This document shows, one piece after another, positions 26,923 to 37,829 of a stretch of DNA of 64,000 bases; the first letter of the stretch is position 1, and each line of letters begins with the position of its first letter. The position numbers and the translations under genes are program-made. The notes below the pieces were generated by a model. It worked only from the letters and a program-made list of their open reading frames with translations, did no database searches and was not told the origin of the DNA. This DNA is from Isoptericola halotolerans (lineage in GTDB: Bacteria > Actinomycetota > Actinomycetes > Actinomycetales > Cellulomonadaceae), in assembly GCF_013149785.1 (NCBI RefSeq), contig NZ_JABEZU010000003.1, forward strand, positions 310,001-374,000, given 5' to 3'.

Positions 26923-28035
26923 ATGACCGAGACGAACCGACCCACCCGGCACCTCTCCGAGGCAGGCGTGTCCATCTGGCTGGACGACCTGTCGCGCGAA
27001 CGGCTCGACACCGGAAACCTCGCGGACCTGATCGAGTCCCACGACGTCGTCGGCGTCACCACCAACCCGACGATCTTCGCCGGCGCGCTCGCGGCGGGCA
27101 ACGCCTACGACGGCGCGCTCACCGAGCTGGCGGGGACCGACGTCGAGGCCGCGGTCGAGACCATCACCACGGACGACGTCCGTGCGGCCGCCGACGTGCT
27201 GCGCGGCGTCTACGACGCCACCGACGGCGTCGACGGCCGCGTGTCCATCGAGGTCGACCCGCGCCTCGCTCGGGACACCGCTGCCACCGTCGCGACAGCG
27301 CGGCGGCTGTGGCACACGGTCGACCGTCCCAACATCATGATCAAGATCCCGGCCACGGTCGAGGGCCTCCCCGCCATCACGGAGACCATCGCCGCCGGGA
27401 TCAGCGTCAACGTCACCCTGATCTTCTCCATCGACCGCTACCGCGCCGTGATGGACGCCTTCCTGACCGGTCTGGAGCGTGCACGGGCCAACGGGCACGA
27501 CCTGGCCCCCATCGGGTCGGTGGCCTCCTTCTTCGTCTCACGGGTCGACGCTGCCGTGGACTCGGCGCTGAACGACGTCGGCACCGACACCGCCCTGGCC
27601 CTGCGGGGCCGGGCAGCGATCGCCAACGCCCGGCTCGCGTACGCCGCCTACGAGGACGTGTTCTCCTCCGAGCGGTGGCACTCGTTGGCGTCCGCCGGGG
27701 CGCACCCCCAGCGTCCCCTCTGGGCCTCGACGGGCGTCAAGGACCCCGCCTACCCCGACACCCTGTACGTCACCGAGCTGGTCGCGCCGGGCGTGGTCAA
27801 CACCATGCCCCAGGCCACGCTCGACGCCGTCGCGGACCACGGCGAGATCACCGGCGACACGGTCTCCGGCACCGCCGAGGAGGCGACCGCGACGCTGCAC
27901 GCCGTCGAGGCGCACGGCATCTCGATGGACGAGGTGACCGCGCGCCTCGAGGACGAGGGCGTGTCCAAGTTCGAGAAGAGCTGGGACGAGCTGCTCGCCA
28001 CCACCCAGACCGGCCTCGACGCCACCGGCGCCTGA
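26923..28035 (+). CDS. tal: Transaldolase
   Basis: A 370-residue enzyme transferring dihydroxyacetone units between sugar phosphates. It is the long actinobacterial form. [12 protein letters not shown] and [15 protein letters not shown] open the barrel; the Schiff-base Lys is in [16 protein letters not shown] (about residue 142), with [11 protein letters not shown] and [20 protein letters not shown] later. ATG 26923 follows CAGGAGACCTGAC. It lies between tkt and zwf, so the oxidative and non-oxidative branches are co-transcribed. Confidence 0.97.
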   Translation: MTETNRPTRHLSEAGVSIWLDDLSRERLDTGNLADLIESHDVVGVTTNPTIFAGALAAGNAYDGALTELAGTDVEAAVETITTDDVRAAADVLRGVYDATDGVDGRVSIEVDPRLARDTAATVATARRLWHTVDRPNIMIKIPATVEGLPAITETIAAGISVNVTLIFSIDRYRAVMDAFLTGLERARANGHDLAPIGSVASFFVSRVDAAVDSALNDVGTDTALALRGRAAIANARLAYAAYEDVFSSERWHSLASAGAHPQRPLWASTGVKDPAYPDTLYVTELVAPGVVNTMPQATLDAVADHGEITGDTVSGTAEEATATLHAVEAHGISMDEVTARLEDEGVSKFEKSWDELLATTQTGLDATGA

Positions 28036-28091
28036 GCGCGCGACGCCAGAACGCTTCACCGACGACCGCACCACGACAGAGACGGGGCACC

Positions 28092-29633
28092 GTGAGACCG
28101 GCCAAGATCACTGCTGAGCAGAACCCGCTGCGCGACCCGCTCGACCTCCGCCTGCCCCGGATCGCCGGTCCGTCCGGACTGGTCATCTTCGGTGTCACCG
28201 GCGACCTTTCCCGCAAAAAGCTGATGCCGGCCGTCTACGACCTCGCCAACCGTGGCCTGCTGCCGCCGGGCTTCGCCCTCACCGGGTTCGCCCGCCGCGA
28301 CTGGGAGGACGAGGACTTCGCGCAGATCGTCCACGACGCGGTCAAGGAGCACGCGCGCACCCCGTTCCGCGAGGCGACCTGGCAGCAGCTCAGCGAGGGC
28401 ATCCGTTTCGTGCAGGGTTCGTTCGACGACCCCGAGGCCTTCGAGCGCCTGCGCAGGACCGTCGAGGACCTGGACGCCGAGCGTGGTACCGGAGGCAACC
28501 ACGCCTTCTACCTGTCGGTGCCGCCGAGCGCCTTCCCCCTGGTGTGCGAGCAGCTCGCCCGCTCGGGCCTGTCCGAGTCCGCCGAGGACGCCTGGCGCCG
28601 GGTGGTCATCGAGAAGCCCTTCGGGCACGACCTGGCCTCCGCCCAGGAGCTCGACGCCGTGGTGTCGAAGGTCTTCGAGCCCGAGTCGGTGTTCCGCATC
28701 GACCACTACCTCGGCAAGGAGACGGTGCAGAACATCCTGGCGCTGCGCTTCGCCAACCAGATGTTCGAGCCGCTGTGGAACAGCAACTACGTCGACCACG
28801 TCCAGATCACGATGGCCGAGGACATCGGCATCGGTGGGCGTGCGGGGTACTACGACGGGGTCGGCGCGGCACGGGACGTGATCCAGAACCACCTGCTGCA
28901 GCTGCTGGCGCTCGTGGCGATGGAGGAGCCCGTCAACTTCGACGCGGACGCGCTGCGCGCCGAGAAGATCAAGGCGTTGTCCTCGGTCCGGCTGCCCCGG
29001 GACCTCTCCCGGCACACCGCCCGGGGACAGTACGCCTCCGCGTGGCAGGGCGGCGAGAAGGTCGTCGGTTTCCTCGAGGAGGAGGGCTTCAACCCGGAGT
29101 CCACCACCGAGACCTACGCTGCCGTGCGTCTCGACATCGACAACCGGCGGTGGGCCGGCGTCCCGTTCTACCTGCGCAGCGGCAAGCGTCTCGGACGTCG
29201 GGTGACCGAAGTCGCGGTCGTCTTCAAGACGGCGCCGCACCTCCCGTTCGAGAGCTCGCTGACCTCCGACCTGGGCAGCAACGCCCTGGTGATCCGCGTC
29301 CAGCCGGACGAGGGCGTCACGTTGCGGTTCGGGGCCAAGGTCCCCGGCACGGCCATGGAGGTCCGCGACGTGACGATGGACTTCGGGTACGGGCACTCCT
29401 TCACGGAGTCCTCCCCCGAGGCCTACGAGCGGCTCATCCTCGACGTGCTGCTCGGCGACCCGCCGCTGTTCCCCACCCGCGAAGAGGTCGAGCTGTCCTG
29501 GAAGATCCTCGACCCCGTCATCGCGCACTGGGCCCAACGGGGCCGTCCGGAGACCTACCCCGCCGGGTCGTGGGGTCCCCCGTCGGCCGACGCCATGATG
29601 GCTCGCGACGGACGCACCTGGCGCCGTCCCTGA
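28092..29633 (+). CDS. zwf: Glucose-6-phosphate 1-dehydrogenase
   Basis: A 513-residue enzyme oxidising glucose 6-phosphate to 6-phosphogluconolactone with reduction of NADP. It starts at GTG 28092. The cofactor fold has VIFGVTGDLSRKKLMPAVYDL, and the substrate motif RIDHYLGKETVQN contains the catalytic His region. VVIEKPFGHDL and the C-terminal beta-domain complete it. Actinobacterial Zwf needs OpcA for full activity, and opcA follows by 28 bp. Confidence 0.98.
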   Translation: MRPAKITAEQNPLRDPLDLRLPRIAGPSGLVIFGVTGDLSRKKLMPAVYDLANRGLLPPGFALTGFARRDWEDEDFAQIVHDAVKEHARTPFREATWQQLSEGIRFVQGSFDDPEAFERLRRTVEDLDAERGTGGNHAFYLSVPPSAFPLVCEQLARSGLSESAEDAWRRVVIEKPFGHDLASAQELDAVVSKVFEPESVFRIDHYLGKETVQNILALRFANQMFEPLWNSNYVDHVQITMAEDIGIGGRAGYYDGVGAARDVIQNHLLQLLALVAMEEPVNFDADALRAEKIKALSSVRLPRDLSRHTARGQYASAWQGGEKVVGFLEEEGFNPESTTETYAAVRLDIDNRRWAGVPFYLRSGKRLGRRVTEVAVVFKTAPHLPFESSLTSDLGSNALVIRVQPDEGVTLRFGAKVPGTAMEVRDVTMDFGYGHSFTESSPEAYERLILDVLLGDPPLFPTREEVELSWKILDPVIAHWAQRGRPETYPAGSWGPPSADAMMARDGRTWRRP

Positions 29634-29661
29634 TCCGCCGGCACGACCAAGGAGCACTCCC

Positions 29662-30597
29662 ATGATCATCGACATGCCGGACACCACGACGAACGCGGTC
29701 AGCAAGCGTCTCGACCAACTGCGCGACGAGGGTGGTGCCGTGGCCCTCGGCCGCGTGCTGACGCTCGTCGTGGTCGCCGCCGAGGTCGACATCGAGGCGG
29801 CGGTGTCGGCCGCGAACGAGGCCAGCCACGAACATCCCTGCCGGGTCGTGGTCGTCGCGCCGCTGGCCACGCACGCCGCGACCGGACGGCTGGACGCCCA
29901 GATCCGCGTCGGCGGTGACGCCGGCGCCTCGGAGGTCATCGTCCTGCGGTGCGCCGAGCCCCTGGGTGACCACCCCGACACCCTGGTGATGCCGTTGCTG
30001 CTGTCCGACGCGCCGATCGTGGTGTGGTGGCCCACCGGTGGCCCCGACGACCCGACGGCCGACCCCCTGGGCGCCATGGCGCAGCGCCGCATCACCGACA
30101 CGACGACCGCGGACGACCCCGTCGCCAAGCTGGGAAGCCTCGCCAGGTCGTTCACCGAGGGCGACACCGACCTCGCCTGGGCTCGGGTCACCCTGTGGCG
30201 CGGGCTGATCGCCGCTGCGATCGACCAGCCACCCTACGAGCCGGTGACCTCCGTCCGTGTCGAGGGACAGGCGGAGCACACCTCGCTCGACCTGCTCGCC
30301 GCCTGGCTGGGCCTGAAGCTGAAGTGTGCGGCGACGGTGGTCCGTACGCCCGGCTCGGACGCCATCACCCGTGTCACCCTCGAACGCAAGAGCGGGCCCA
30401 TCGTCCTGGACCGGCCGGACGGCCGCGTCGTGACGATCAACCAGCCCGGCAAGCCCGAACGTCGCATGTCGCTACCGATCCGGTCGCTGTCGGAAGCGCT
30501 CATCGAAGAGCTGCGGCGGCTCGACCCCGACGAGATCTACGGACAGGTGCTGGGCAAGGGCCTGGGCCGGATCGCGACCGTCGAGGATGCCTCGTGA
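29662..30597 (+). CDS. opcA: Glucose-6-phosphate dehydrogenase assembly protein OpcA
   Basis: A 311-residue protein required for assembly or activity of glucose-6-phosphate dehydrogenase in actinobacteria and cyanobacteria. Recognised by MIIDMPDTTTNAVSKRLDQLR at the start, followed by LTLVVVAAEVDIEAA, the PIVVWWPTGGPDDP segment, and DLLAAWLGLKLKCAA in the second half. AAGGAGC precedes ATG 29662. The stop overlaps pgl by GTGA. It is a marker for actinobacterial origin here. Confidence 0.95.
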   Translation: MIIDMPDTTTNAVSKRLDQLRDEGGAVALGRVLTLVVVAAEVDIEAAVSAANEASHEHPCRVVVVAPLATHAATGRLDAQIRVGGDAGASEVIVLRCAEPLGDHPDTLVMPLLLSDAPIVVWWPTGGPDDPTADPLGAMAQRRITDTTTADDPVAKLGSLARSFTEGDTDLAWARVTLWRGLIAAAIDQPPYEPVTSVRVEGQAEHTSLDLLAAWLGLKLKCAATVVRTPGSDAITRVTLERKSGPIVLDRPDGRVVTINQPGKPERRMSLPIRSLSEALIEELRRLDPDEIYGQVLGKGLGRIATVEDAS

Positions 30598-31358
30598 GCA
30601 CCCGCCTGGTCGTCGTCCACCCGGACGCCACCGTCCTCGCCGAGGCGGCCGCCGCGCGGCTCCTGACGCGCGTCCTGGACGTCCAGTCGCTCCGCAGCCC
30701 GGTACACCTGGTGCTCACGGGCGGAACCGTCGGGATCAAGACGCTCGCAGCCGTGGCCGCGAGCCCGTTGCGCGACGCCGTCGACTGGTCCGGCGTCCAC
30801 CTGTGGTGGGGCGACGAGAGGTTCCTGCCCTCCGGCGACCCGGAGCGCAACGAGACGCAGGCACGCGCGGCGCTCGTCGACGACCTCGTGCGGTCCTCGG
30901 GGCTCCCCACGGCGAACGTCCACGCGGTGGCGCCCTCCGGGGAAGGTCCCGGGGAGGCGGCGACGCCGGAGGAGGCCGCGGCCGCCTACGCCGCCGAGCT
31001 GTCGGCCTTCGCGTCGCCCGGCGGTCAGGTACCGTCGTTCGACGTGCTGCTGCTCGGTATGGGGCCCGACGGACATGTCGCGTCACTCTTCCCGGACCAC
31101 GCGGCGCTCGCCGCGGTCGGCGCGGTGGTGGGCGTGCACGGCTCGCCCAAGCCGCCGGCGGAGCGGGTGTCCCTGACGTTCGCGGCCATCGGCAGCGCGC
31201 GGGAGGTGTGGGTCGTCGCGGCCGGTGCGGAGAAGGCGGCGAAGGCCGCCGCCGCACTGTCGGACGGACCTGTCACCGAGGTCCCCGCGGTGCGTGCTGT
31301 CGGACACGACCGGACCCTGTGGCTGCTGGATGCCGCTGCGGCCTCCGGGCGTGGCTGA
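30594..31358 (+). CDS. pgl: 6-phosphogluconolactonase
   Basis: A 254-residue hydrolase of the NagB/DevB fold converting 6-phosphogluconolactone to 6-phosphogluconate. GTG 30594 overlaps opcA by GTGA. Motifs: LTGGTVGIKTLAAV near residue 40, VHLWWGDERFLPSGDPERNETQARAAL (signature, about 63-89), and LLGMGPDGHVASLFPDH (catalytic His). It ends the pentose phosphate operon before a strong hairpin. The gnd gene for the next oxidative step is not in this window. Confidence 0.96.
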   Translation: MSTRLVVVHPDATVLAEAAAARLLTRVLDVQSLRSPVHLVLTGGTVGIKTLAAVAASPLRDAVDWSGVHLWWGDERFLPSGDPERNETQARAALVDDLVRSSGLPTANVHAVAPSGEGPGEAATPEEAAAAYAAELSAFASPGGQVPSFDVLLLGMGPDGHVASLFPDHAALAAVGAVVGVHGSPKPPAERVSLTFAAIGSAREVWVVAAGAEKAAKAAAALSDGPVTEVPAVRAVGHDRTLWLLDAAAASGRG

Positions 31359-31403
31359 GCGCGTCCCGCGGCCAAGCAGCCACCGCCGACGCCGAACGTC
31401 GTG

Positions 31404-31436
31404 AGGGGGGCGATCCTGCGGCAGGATCGCCCCCCT
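31404..31436. terminator. Bidirectional hairpin terminator between pgl and rbpA
   Basis: A 16-base arm (31404-31419) pairs with 31421-31436, folding to a tight loop. Flanking ACGTCGT/ACGACGT bases can extend the stem. It stands between two convergent genes, 45 bp after pgl and 14 bp from the end of rbpA. Confidence 0.85.
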
Positions 31437-31449
31437 GACGACGTCGTTC

Positions 31450-31818
31450 TCAGCGCGAGGCGGCCACACCTCCGGAACGACGGTCGCGCAGCATGGCGAG
31501 CGCCTCGTCCAGCAGGGCCGCGCCGTCGGCCTCGGACCGACGTTCCTTGACGTACGCGAGATGAGTCTTGTAGGGCTCGTTCCGCAGCGGTGCCGGAGGG
31601 TTCGCGCGGTCCCGACCCGCGGGAAAACCGCACCGCGGGCAGTCCCAGTGCTCAGGGGGCTCGAACGCCTCCACCACGGCGAAGCTCGGTCTCGTCTCGT
31701 GACCGTTGAGACACCAGTACGAGACCACGGTCCGCGGTGCGACCTCGCCGCGTTCCTGCTCTCCCATCGGTCCGGCCCCGACCCGCGAGCCACGGATAGC
31801 GTGTCCAGCAGATGCCAC
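31450..31818 (-). CDS. rbpA: RNA polymerase-binding protein RbpA
   Basis: A 122-residue actinobacterial transcription factor that binds RNA polymerase and group 1/2 sigma factors and stimulates open-complex formation. The N-terminal tail is typical (AIRGSRVGAGPMGEQERGE). The zinc-bearing core has YWCLNGHETRPSFA and DCPRCGFPAGRD, with its Cys residues. The basic linker and C-terminal sigma-interaction helix follow (VKERRSEADGAALLDEALAMLRDRR). It starts at GTG 31818 with GGTGAGGA upstream. RbpA is restricted to actinobacteria. Confidence 0.96.
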   Translation of the reverse strand: MASAGHAIRGSRVGAGPMGEQERGEVAPRTVVSYWCLNGHETRPSFAVVEAFEPPEHWDCPRCGFPAGRDRANPPAPLRNEPYKTHLAYVKERRSEADGAALLDEALAMLRDRRSGGVAASR

Positions 31819-31930
31819 GTGTCGTCCTCACCTTCGACTCAGTGGGCGTTGCCCACGGACGATCCTCGTGCCCGACGGCGCGCCCCCGTGCCGTCCGACG
31901 CCGCGCCCCCCGGTGCGGCTCGTTGGAACG

Positions 31931-32176
31931 TCAGCTCACCTTCGTGGCGAGCCCGAGGAGGACGACGACCACGACCCACACCAGGGCGATACCCACGGTG
32001 ATGCGGTTGAGGTTGCGCTCTGCCACGCCAGAGCTGCCCGCCGCACTGGACATACCGCCCCCGAACATGTCGGACATGCCCCCGCCCTTGCCCTTGTGCA
32101 TCAGGATGAGCAGGATCAGGAACGCGCTGGTGAGCACCAGCACGACGTTCAGGAAGATGGTCAACGCGGCGAACAT
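31931..32176 (-). CDS. secG: Preprotein translocase subunit SecG
   Basis: An 81-residue membrane protein of the SecYEG channel with two transmembrane helices (about 5-26 and 60-78) joined by a Gly/Ser-rich cytoplasmic loop (HKGKGGGMSDMFGGGMSS). The LILLILMHKGKGGG motif is the SecG hallmark. It follows tpiA on the same strand, the common position at the end of the gap-pgk-tpiA operon. A 55-bp inverted-repeat structure lies between tpiA and secG and may set its expression. Confidence 0.95.
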   Translation of the reverse strand: MFAALTIFLNVVLVLTSAFLILLILMHKGKGGGMSDMFGGGMSSAAGSSGVAERNLNRITVGIALVWVVVVVLLGLATKVS

Positions 32177-32255
32177 GAGTGTCCTCGGTTCTCGGCCGCC
32201 TCACGGCGGGCTGACGGCGCCGGGATTGCCCGGCGGGCTCAAGAGTAGGTGACGA

Positions 32256-32311
32256 ACGCCTCTTGTGGCGAACCCCTGGCATGACCAAGGGCTGACCGCC
32301 ACAAGAGGCGT
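32256..32311. repeat. Long inverted repeat between tpiA and secG
   Basis: Arms 32256-32270 and 32297-32311 match perfectly over 15 bp around a 26-base spacer whose ends (CCCCTGG/CCAAGGG) can extend the pairing inwards. The structure lies in the tpiA-secG intercistronic gap, so it would act as an attenuator, terminator or RNA-processing site for the minus-strand transcript. Confidence 0.75.
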
Positions 32312-32352
32312 CCTGGACGGACGGGCACGCGGGCGCGCCTCGTCCCGGCTCG

Positions 32353-33144
32353 TCAGGCCACGTGCGACTGGTACCGCACGATCTTCGCGAACTCCACCGG
32401 GTCGAGGCTGGCGCCGCCCACCAGCGCGCCGTCGACGTCGGGCTGCGCCATGATCTCGGCGACGTTGCCCGACTTGACCGAGCCGCCGTACAGGACCCGC
32501 ACCCCGGCGGCCAGCTCGGCGTCGTACAGCTCCGCGAGCCGAGCACGCACCGCCCCGCAGACCTCCTGGGCGTCCTCCGGCGTGGCGACCTCGCCCGTCC
32601 CGATCGCCCACACCGGCTCGTAGGCCACGACGATGCTCTTCGCCTGCTCGGCGGGGACGCCCTCGAGCGCACCGTCGAGCTGAGCCAGCGTGTAGGAGAC
32701 CTGGTCCCCCGCCTTGCGGACGTCGAGACCTTCGCCCACGCACAGGATCGGCGTCACGTCCTTCGAGAACGCCGCCTTCACCTTGGCGTTGACGACGGCG
32801 TCGCTCTCGGCGTGGTACTCCCGGCGCTCGGAGTGCCCGACCGCGACGTAGCTGCAGCCCAGGCGGGCGATCATGGCGCCCGAGACCTCACCGGTGTAGG
32901 CACCGGACTCGTGCTGCGAGACGTCCTGCGCGCCGTAGCGGACCTCGAGCTTGTCCGCGTCGACCAGGGTCTGGACCGACCGCAGGTCGGTGAACGGGGC
33001 GAGGATCGCGACCTCGACCGCGGAGTAGTCGTGCCCGGCGTCCTTGAGGGTCCACGCCAGCTTCTGCACCGCGGCGATCGCCTCGGCGTGGTCCAGGTTC
33101 ATCTTCCAGTTGCCCGCCATGAGGGGCGTGCGCTTCGTAGCCAC
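32353..33144 (-). CDS. tpiA: Triosephosphate isomerase
   Basis: A 263-residue TIM barrel interconverting dihydroxyacetone phosphate and glyceraldehyde 3-phosphate. Motifs: [12 protein letters not shown] (Lys), [12 protein letters not shown] (catalytic His), [21 protein letters not shown] (catalytic Glu and loop 6), and [26 protein letters not shown] (phosphate-binding). Full length. It lies 49 bp after pgk and is followed by secG in the same transcript. Confidence 0.98.
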   Translation of the reverse strand: MATKRTPLMAGNWKMNLDHAEAIAAVQKLAWTLKDAGHDYSAVEVAILAPFTDLRSVQTLVDADKLEVRYGAQDVSQHESGAYTGEVSGAMIARLGCSYVAVGHSERREYHAESDAVVNAKVKAAFSKDVTPILCVGEGLDVRKAGDQVSYTLAQLDGALEGVPAEQAKSIVVAYEPVWAIGTGEVATPEDAQEVCGAVRARLAELYDAELAAGVRVLYGGSVKSGNVAEIMAQPDVDGALVGGASLDPVEFAKIVRYQSHVA

Positions 33145-33193
33145 TTCTTCGTCCTTCGTGTCGTGGATGGTTGGTCGCGTGAGCAGGCGAAGG

Positions 33194-34393
33194 TCAGTCT
33201 GCCAGGACGGTCAGCCCTGGCAGCTCCTTGCCCTCGAGCAGCTCCAGGCTCGCTCCCCCACCGGTCGAGATGTGGCTGAAGCCCTCCTCGTCGAACCCGA
33301 GGATGCGGACGGCGGCGGCGGAGTCGCCGCCCCCGACGATGGAGAACGCACCGGCCGAGGTCGCCTCGATGATGCCCTGGGCGACGGCGCAGGTGCCGCC
33401 GGCGAAGGCGTCGAACTCGAACACACCCATCGGGCCGTTCCAGGCGATGGTGCGCGCGTCGGCCAGCTTGGCGGCGAAGAGCCGCGCGGAGTCGGGGCCG
33501 ATGTCCAGGCCCATCTTGCCGTCAGGGATCGCGTCGGCCGCGACCGTCGTGTGCGGCGCGTCGGCCGCGAACGAGTCCGCCGCGACGATGTCGGTCGGCA
33601 GCACGATCTCGACCCCGTTGGCCTCGGCCTGCGCCAGGTAGCCCTTCACCGTGTCGACCTGGTCGGCCTCCAGCAGCGAGGCCCCGACCGAGTGGCCCTT
33701 GGCGGCCAGGAACGTGAAGACCATCCCGCCACCGATGAGCAGCCGGTCGGCCTTGGTCAGCAGGTTGGCGATGACGCCCAGCTTGTCCGACACCTTGGAA
33801 CCGCCGAGCACGACCGCGTAGGGGCGCTGCGGATCGGTCGTCGCCCGCGAGAGCGACTCGACCTCCTTGAGCACGAGGTCGCCCGCACCGGCCGGCAGGA
33901 TCTGCGCGACGTCGTAGACCGACGCCTGCTTGCGGTGCACGACACCGAAGCCGTCGGACACGAACGCGTCTGCCAGCCGGGCCAGCTCGGCCGCCAGCTC
34001 GGCGCGCTCGGCGTCGACCTTGGAGGTCTCCCGGGCATCGAAGCGGACGTTCTCCAGCAGGGCCACCTGGCCGTCGGCCAGGCCCTCGACGGCGGCGCGG
34101 GCGGAGGGCCCCACGAGGTCCGACGCGAGCCGTACGTCCTGCCCGAGCAGCTCGCCGAGACGTGCTGCGACGGGTGCGAGCGAGTACTTCGCGTCCGGTG
34201 AGCCCTTCGGCCGGCCCAGGTGGGCCATCACCACGACACGCGCGCCGGCGTCGGACAGCCGCTGCAGGGTGGGCAGGGCGGCACGGATGCGGCCGTCGTC
34301 GGTGATGGTGGTGCCGTCCAGCGGCACGTTGAAGTCGGAGCGGACGAGCACGCGCTTGCCGCGCAGGTCTCCGAGTGTGTCGATCGTCTTCAT
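33194..34393 (-). CDS. pgk: Phosphoglycerate kinase
   Basis: A 399-residue glycolytic kinase making ATP from 1,3-bisphosphoglycerate. ATG 34393 ([27 protein letters not shown] region, given as landmark) has GAGGTGAGC upstream. The substrate motif [16 protein letters not shown], the nucleotide region [14 protein letters not shown] and the C-terminal [14 protein letters not shown] are conserved. It sits between gap and tpiA. A long hairpin separates it from gap. Confidence 0.97.
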   Translation of the reverse strand: MKTIDTLGDLRGKRVLVRSDFNVPLDGTTITDDGRIRAALPTLQRLSDAGARVVVMAHLGRPKGSPDAKYSLAPVAARLGELLGQDVRLASDLVGPSARAAVEGLADGQVALLENVRFDARETSKVDAERAELAAELARLADAFVSDGFGVVHRKQASVYDVAQILPAGAGDLVLKEVESLSRATTDPQRPYAVVLGGSKVSDKLGVIANLLTKADRLLIGGGMVFTFLAAKGHSVGASLLEADQVDTVKGYLAQAEANGVEIVLPTDIVAADSFAADAPHTTVAADAIPDGKMGLDIGPDSARLFAAKLADARTIAWNGPMGVFEFDAFAGGTCAVAQGIIEATSAGAFSIVGGGDSAAAVRILGFDEEGFSHISTGGGASLELLEGKELPGLTVLAD

Positions 34394-34443
34394 GAGCTCA
34401 CCTCGTGCAGAAAGGTCGGTGGGTGGCAGGTGCCGGTGACACG

Positions 34444-34511
34444 ACGACGTCCGCGGGTGCGGCGGTCGGCTCGTCGCACGGACGGGCGGCCCGCGCACCC
34501 GCGGACGTCGT
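34444..34511. terminator. Long hairpin between gap and pgk
   Basis: Arms 34444-34461 and 34494-34511 give an 18-bp perfect stem with a 32-base loop that can fold further, and outer bases GTGAC/GTCAC can pair too. It lies 26 bp beyond the gap stop on the minus strand and 51 bp before pgk. It is suited to partial termination or processing that raises gap over pgk-tpiA. Confidence 0.75.
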
Positions 34512-34536
34512 GGTCACTCTCGGGTCGGGCAGCTCG

Positions 34537-35679
<1,143 letters not shown>

Positions 35680-35785
35680 TCACACCGTCGTCACCTGACA
35701 CCTCGGAGCCTATACCCATCCGTTGCCGGGTGCTGACTCCGGTCGCCCGTGAGACAGGTGGTCCGACCAGTGGTCGGCGGCGCTC

Positions 35786-36766
35786 TCAGAGGTCCAGCAG
35801 GTCGGGCGAGAGCCCCGCCTCGGTGTCGGGGATGCCCAGGTCCATCGCCCGCTTGTCCGCCGTCGAGAGCAGCCTGCGGATCCGGCCCGCCACCGCGTCC
35901 TTCGACAACGGCGGGGACGCGAGCTGGCCGAGCTCCTCCAACGAGGCCTGCTTGTGGGCCAGACGCAGCTCCCCGGCCTCGCGCAGGTGCTCCGGCACCT
36001 CGTCGCCGAGGATCTCGAAGGCGCGCTGAACCCGGGCGCCGGCCGCGACCGCCGCCCGCGCCGAGCGACGGAGGTTCGCGTCGTCGAAGTTCGCCAACCG
36101 GTTCGCGGTGCCGCGCACCTCACGCCGCGCCCGCCGCTCCTCCCACGTCGCACGGGTGGTGACTGCGCCCATCCGGCGCAGCGCCTCGCTGATGGCGTCA
36201 CCGTCACGCACCACCACCCGGTCGATGCCGCGGACCTCACGCGACTTCGCCTGGACTCCGATGCGCCTCGCGGCTCCCACCAGTGCCAGCGCCGCCTCGG
36301 GTCCGGGGCAGGTGACCTCCAGGGACATGGACCTGCCCGGCTCGGTCAACGAGCCGTGCGCGAGGAACGCCCCTCGCCACGCCGCTTCTGCCGCGTCCAC
36401 GCCACCGGAGACGACCTCCGGTGCCAGCCCCCGCACCGGTCGCCCTCGCGAGTCCAGCAGGCCGGTCTGGCGAGCCAGCGACTCGCCGTCGCGCACGACC
36501 CGGACCACGTACCGGTCGTTCTTGCGCAGCCCCCCGGCACGGACGACGATCAGCTCGCTGGCGTGCCCGTACAGATCGGAGATCGCCCGCCGCAGCCGTC
36601 CGGCCGCGGACTCCGTGTCGAGCTCGGCCTCGATCACCACGCGGCCCGAGATGATGTGCAGACCACCCGAGAACCGCAGCATCGCCGACACCTCGGCCTT
36701 GCGGCACGACGTCCGAGTCACCACGTGCCGTGCCAGCTCGTCCTTCACCTCTACCGTCAGCGCCAT
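35786..36766 (-). CDS. whiA: DNA-binding protein WhiA (sporulation regulator-type)
   Basis: A 326-residue protein. ATG 36766 ([14 protein letters not shown]) with AGGA upstream is the start. It combines a LAGLIDADG-homing-endonuclease-like N-terminal domain ([32 protein letters not shown]) with a C-terminal helix-turn-helix ([29 protein letters not shown]). In Streptomyces WhiA controls sporulation and cell division genes. In non-sporulating Gram-positives it has a general role in division or chromosome segregation. The rapZ-yvcK-whiA order is strongly conserved. Confidence 0.96.
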   Translation of the reverse strand: MALTVEVKDELARHVVTRTSCRKAEVSAMLRFSGGLHIISGRVVIEAELDTESAAGRLRRAISDLYGHASELIVVRAGGLRKNDRYVVRVVRDGESLARQTGLLDSRGRPVRGLAPEVVSGGVDAAEAAWRGAFLAHGSLTEPGRSMSLEVTCPGPEAALALVGAARRIGVQAKSREVRGIDRVVVRDGDAISEALRRMGAVTTRATWEERRARREVRGTANRLANFDDANLRRSARAAVAAGARVQRAFEILGDEVPEHLREAGELRLAHKQASLEELGQLASPPLSKDAVAGRIRRLLSTADKRAMDLGIPDTEAGLSPDLLDL

Positions 36767-36820
36767 GGCGTCATCCTGCCACGCGCCCATGACCTGCGCC
36801 GTCGAGGCAGGCGTGGGGCC

Positions 36821-37741
36821 TCACCCGGCCGGTGTGCCCTCGAAGACGTCACGGTAGGCGGCGGCGAGGCGCAGCGGGTCGTGACGGGGCGTGCCGTCGC
36901 CGCGCGCCACAGGCGCCAGGACGAGCCGCGCACCGAGCGCCTCGGCGGCACTGCTCAGCTCGTCGAGGTCACCGGCGGCCGACCGGTCCGCGAGAACCAC
37001 GTCGATCGCGAGACGGGGTGCGTGCCGGTGCAGCGCGGCGAGATGTTCCGCCGCCGTCAGACCGTGCGTCTCGCCCGGTTCCGCGCTCAGGTTCAAGGTC
37101 ACGCAGCGCCGCGCCGAGGTGGCGTGCAGCGCCGCTGCCAGATCCGGGACGAGGAGGTGCACGAGCACCGAGGAGTACCAGGACCCCGGACCCAGGACCA
37201 CCCAGTCGGCGTCGAGCACGGCCCGCACGGCCTCGGGGCACGCCGGTGGATCGGCAGGGCGAAGACGCAGCTGGTCGATCCGTCCTCCGCACCGCGCGAC
37301 GCTGCTCTGTCCGACCACCGTGCCGGCCTTCCCTCCGTCCATGACGTCGGCCTCGACGACGAGGGGCACCGAGGCCATCGGCAGCACGCGGCCCCGCGCG
37401 CCCAGGAGCCGGCCCACCCAGTCCAGGCCCTCCACGGTGTCGCCGAGCCGCTCCCACAGAGACACGATGAGGAGGTTGCCCATGGCGTGCCCGTCCAGCT
37501 CACCGCCCGTGGCGAACCGGTGCTGCAGCAGATCGCTCCAGGTGCGCCCCCACTCCGTGTCGTCGCACAGCGCCGCCAGCGCCATGCGCAGGTCACCCGG
37601 CGGCAGGACGTCGAGCTCGTCGCGCAGTCGGCCGGACGAGCCACCGTCGTCGGCCACCGTGACGACGGCCGTGAGCCGTTCGGTCAGCAGCCGCAACGCC
37701 CCCAGGCTCGCCGACAGGCCGTGTCCTCCGCCGAGCGCCAC
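36821..37741 (-). CDS. yvcK: YvcK/CofD-like UDP-sugar-binding protein (gluconeogenesis factor)
   Basis: A 306-residue protein of the CofD-like superfamily. The nucleotide-sugar motif VALGGGHGLSASLGALR lies at the very start and TVADDGGSSGRLRDELD at about 28; HAMGNLLI and VLGPGSWYSSVLVHLL follow. YvcK binds UDP-GlcNAc and links carbon metabolism to cell-wall synthesis. GTG 37741 has GGAGGGG 9 bases upstream, but homologues usually begin 5-30 residues earlier. The in-frame upstream 28 codons contain no ATG, GTG or TTG, so either the protein is short at its N-terminus or a rare CTG is used. It lies 88 bp after rapZ. Confidence 0.92.
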   Translation of the reverse strand: MALGGGHGLSASLGALRLLTERLTAVVTVADDGGSSGRLRDELDVLPPGDLRMALAALCDDTEWGRTWSDLLQHRFATGGELDGHAMGNLLIVSLWERLGDTVEGLDWVGRLLGARGRVLPMASVPLVVEADVMDGGKAGTVVGQSSVARCGGRIDQLRLRPADPPACPEAVRAVLDADWVVLGPGSWYSSVLVHLLVPDLAAALHATSARRCVTLNLSAEPGETHGLTAAEHLAALHRHAPRLAIDVVLADRSAAGDLDELSSAAEALGARLVLAPVARGDGTPRHDPLRLAAAYRDVFEGTPAG

Positions 37742-37829
37742 GGTCGTCGGCCCCTCCGGACGGCCGAGGTCGCGGGGCTCCGGAACGCTCCGTGCCGCGT
37801 CGGCACGGGATGGCGTGGCGTTCAGGGCG

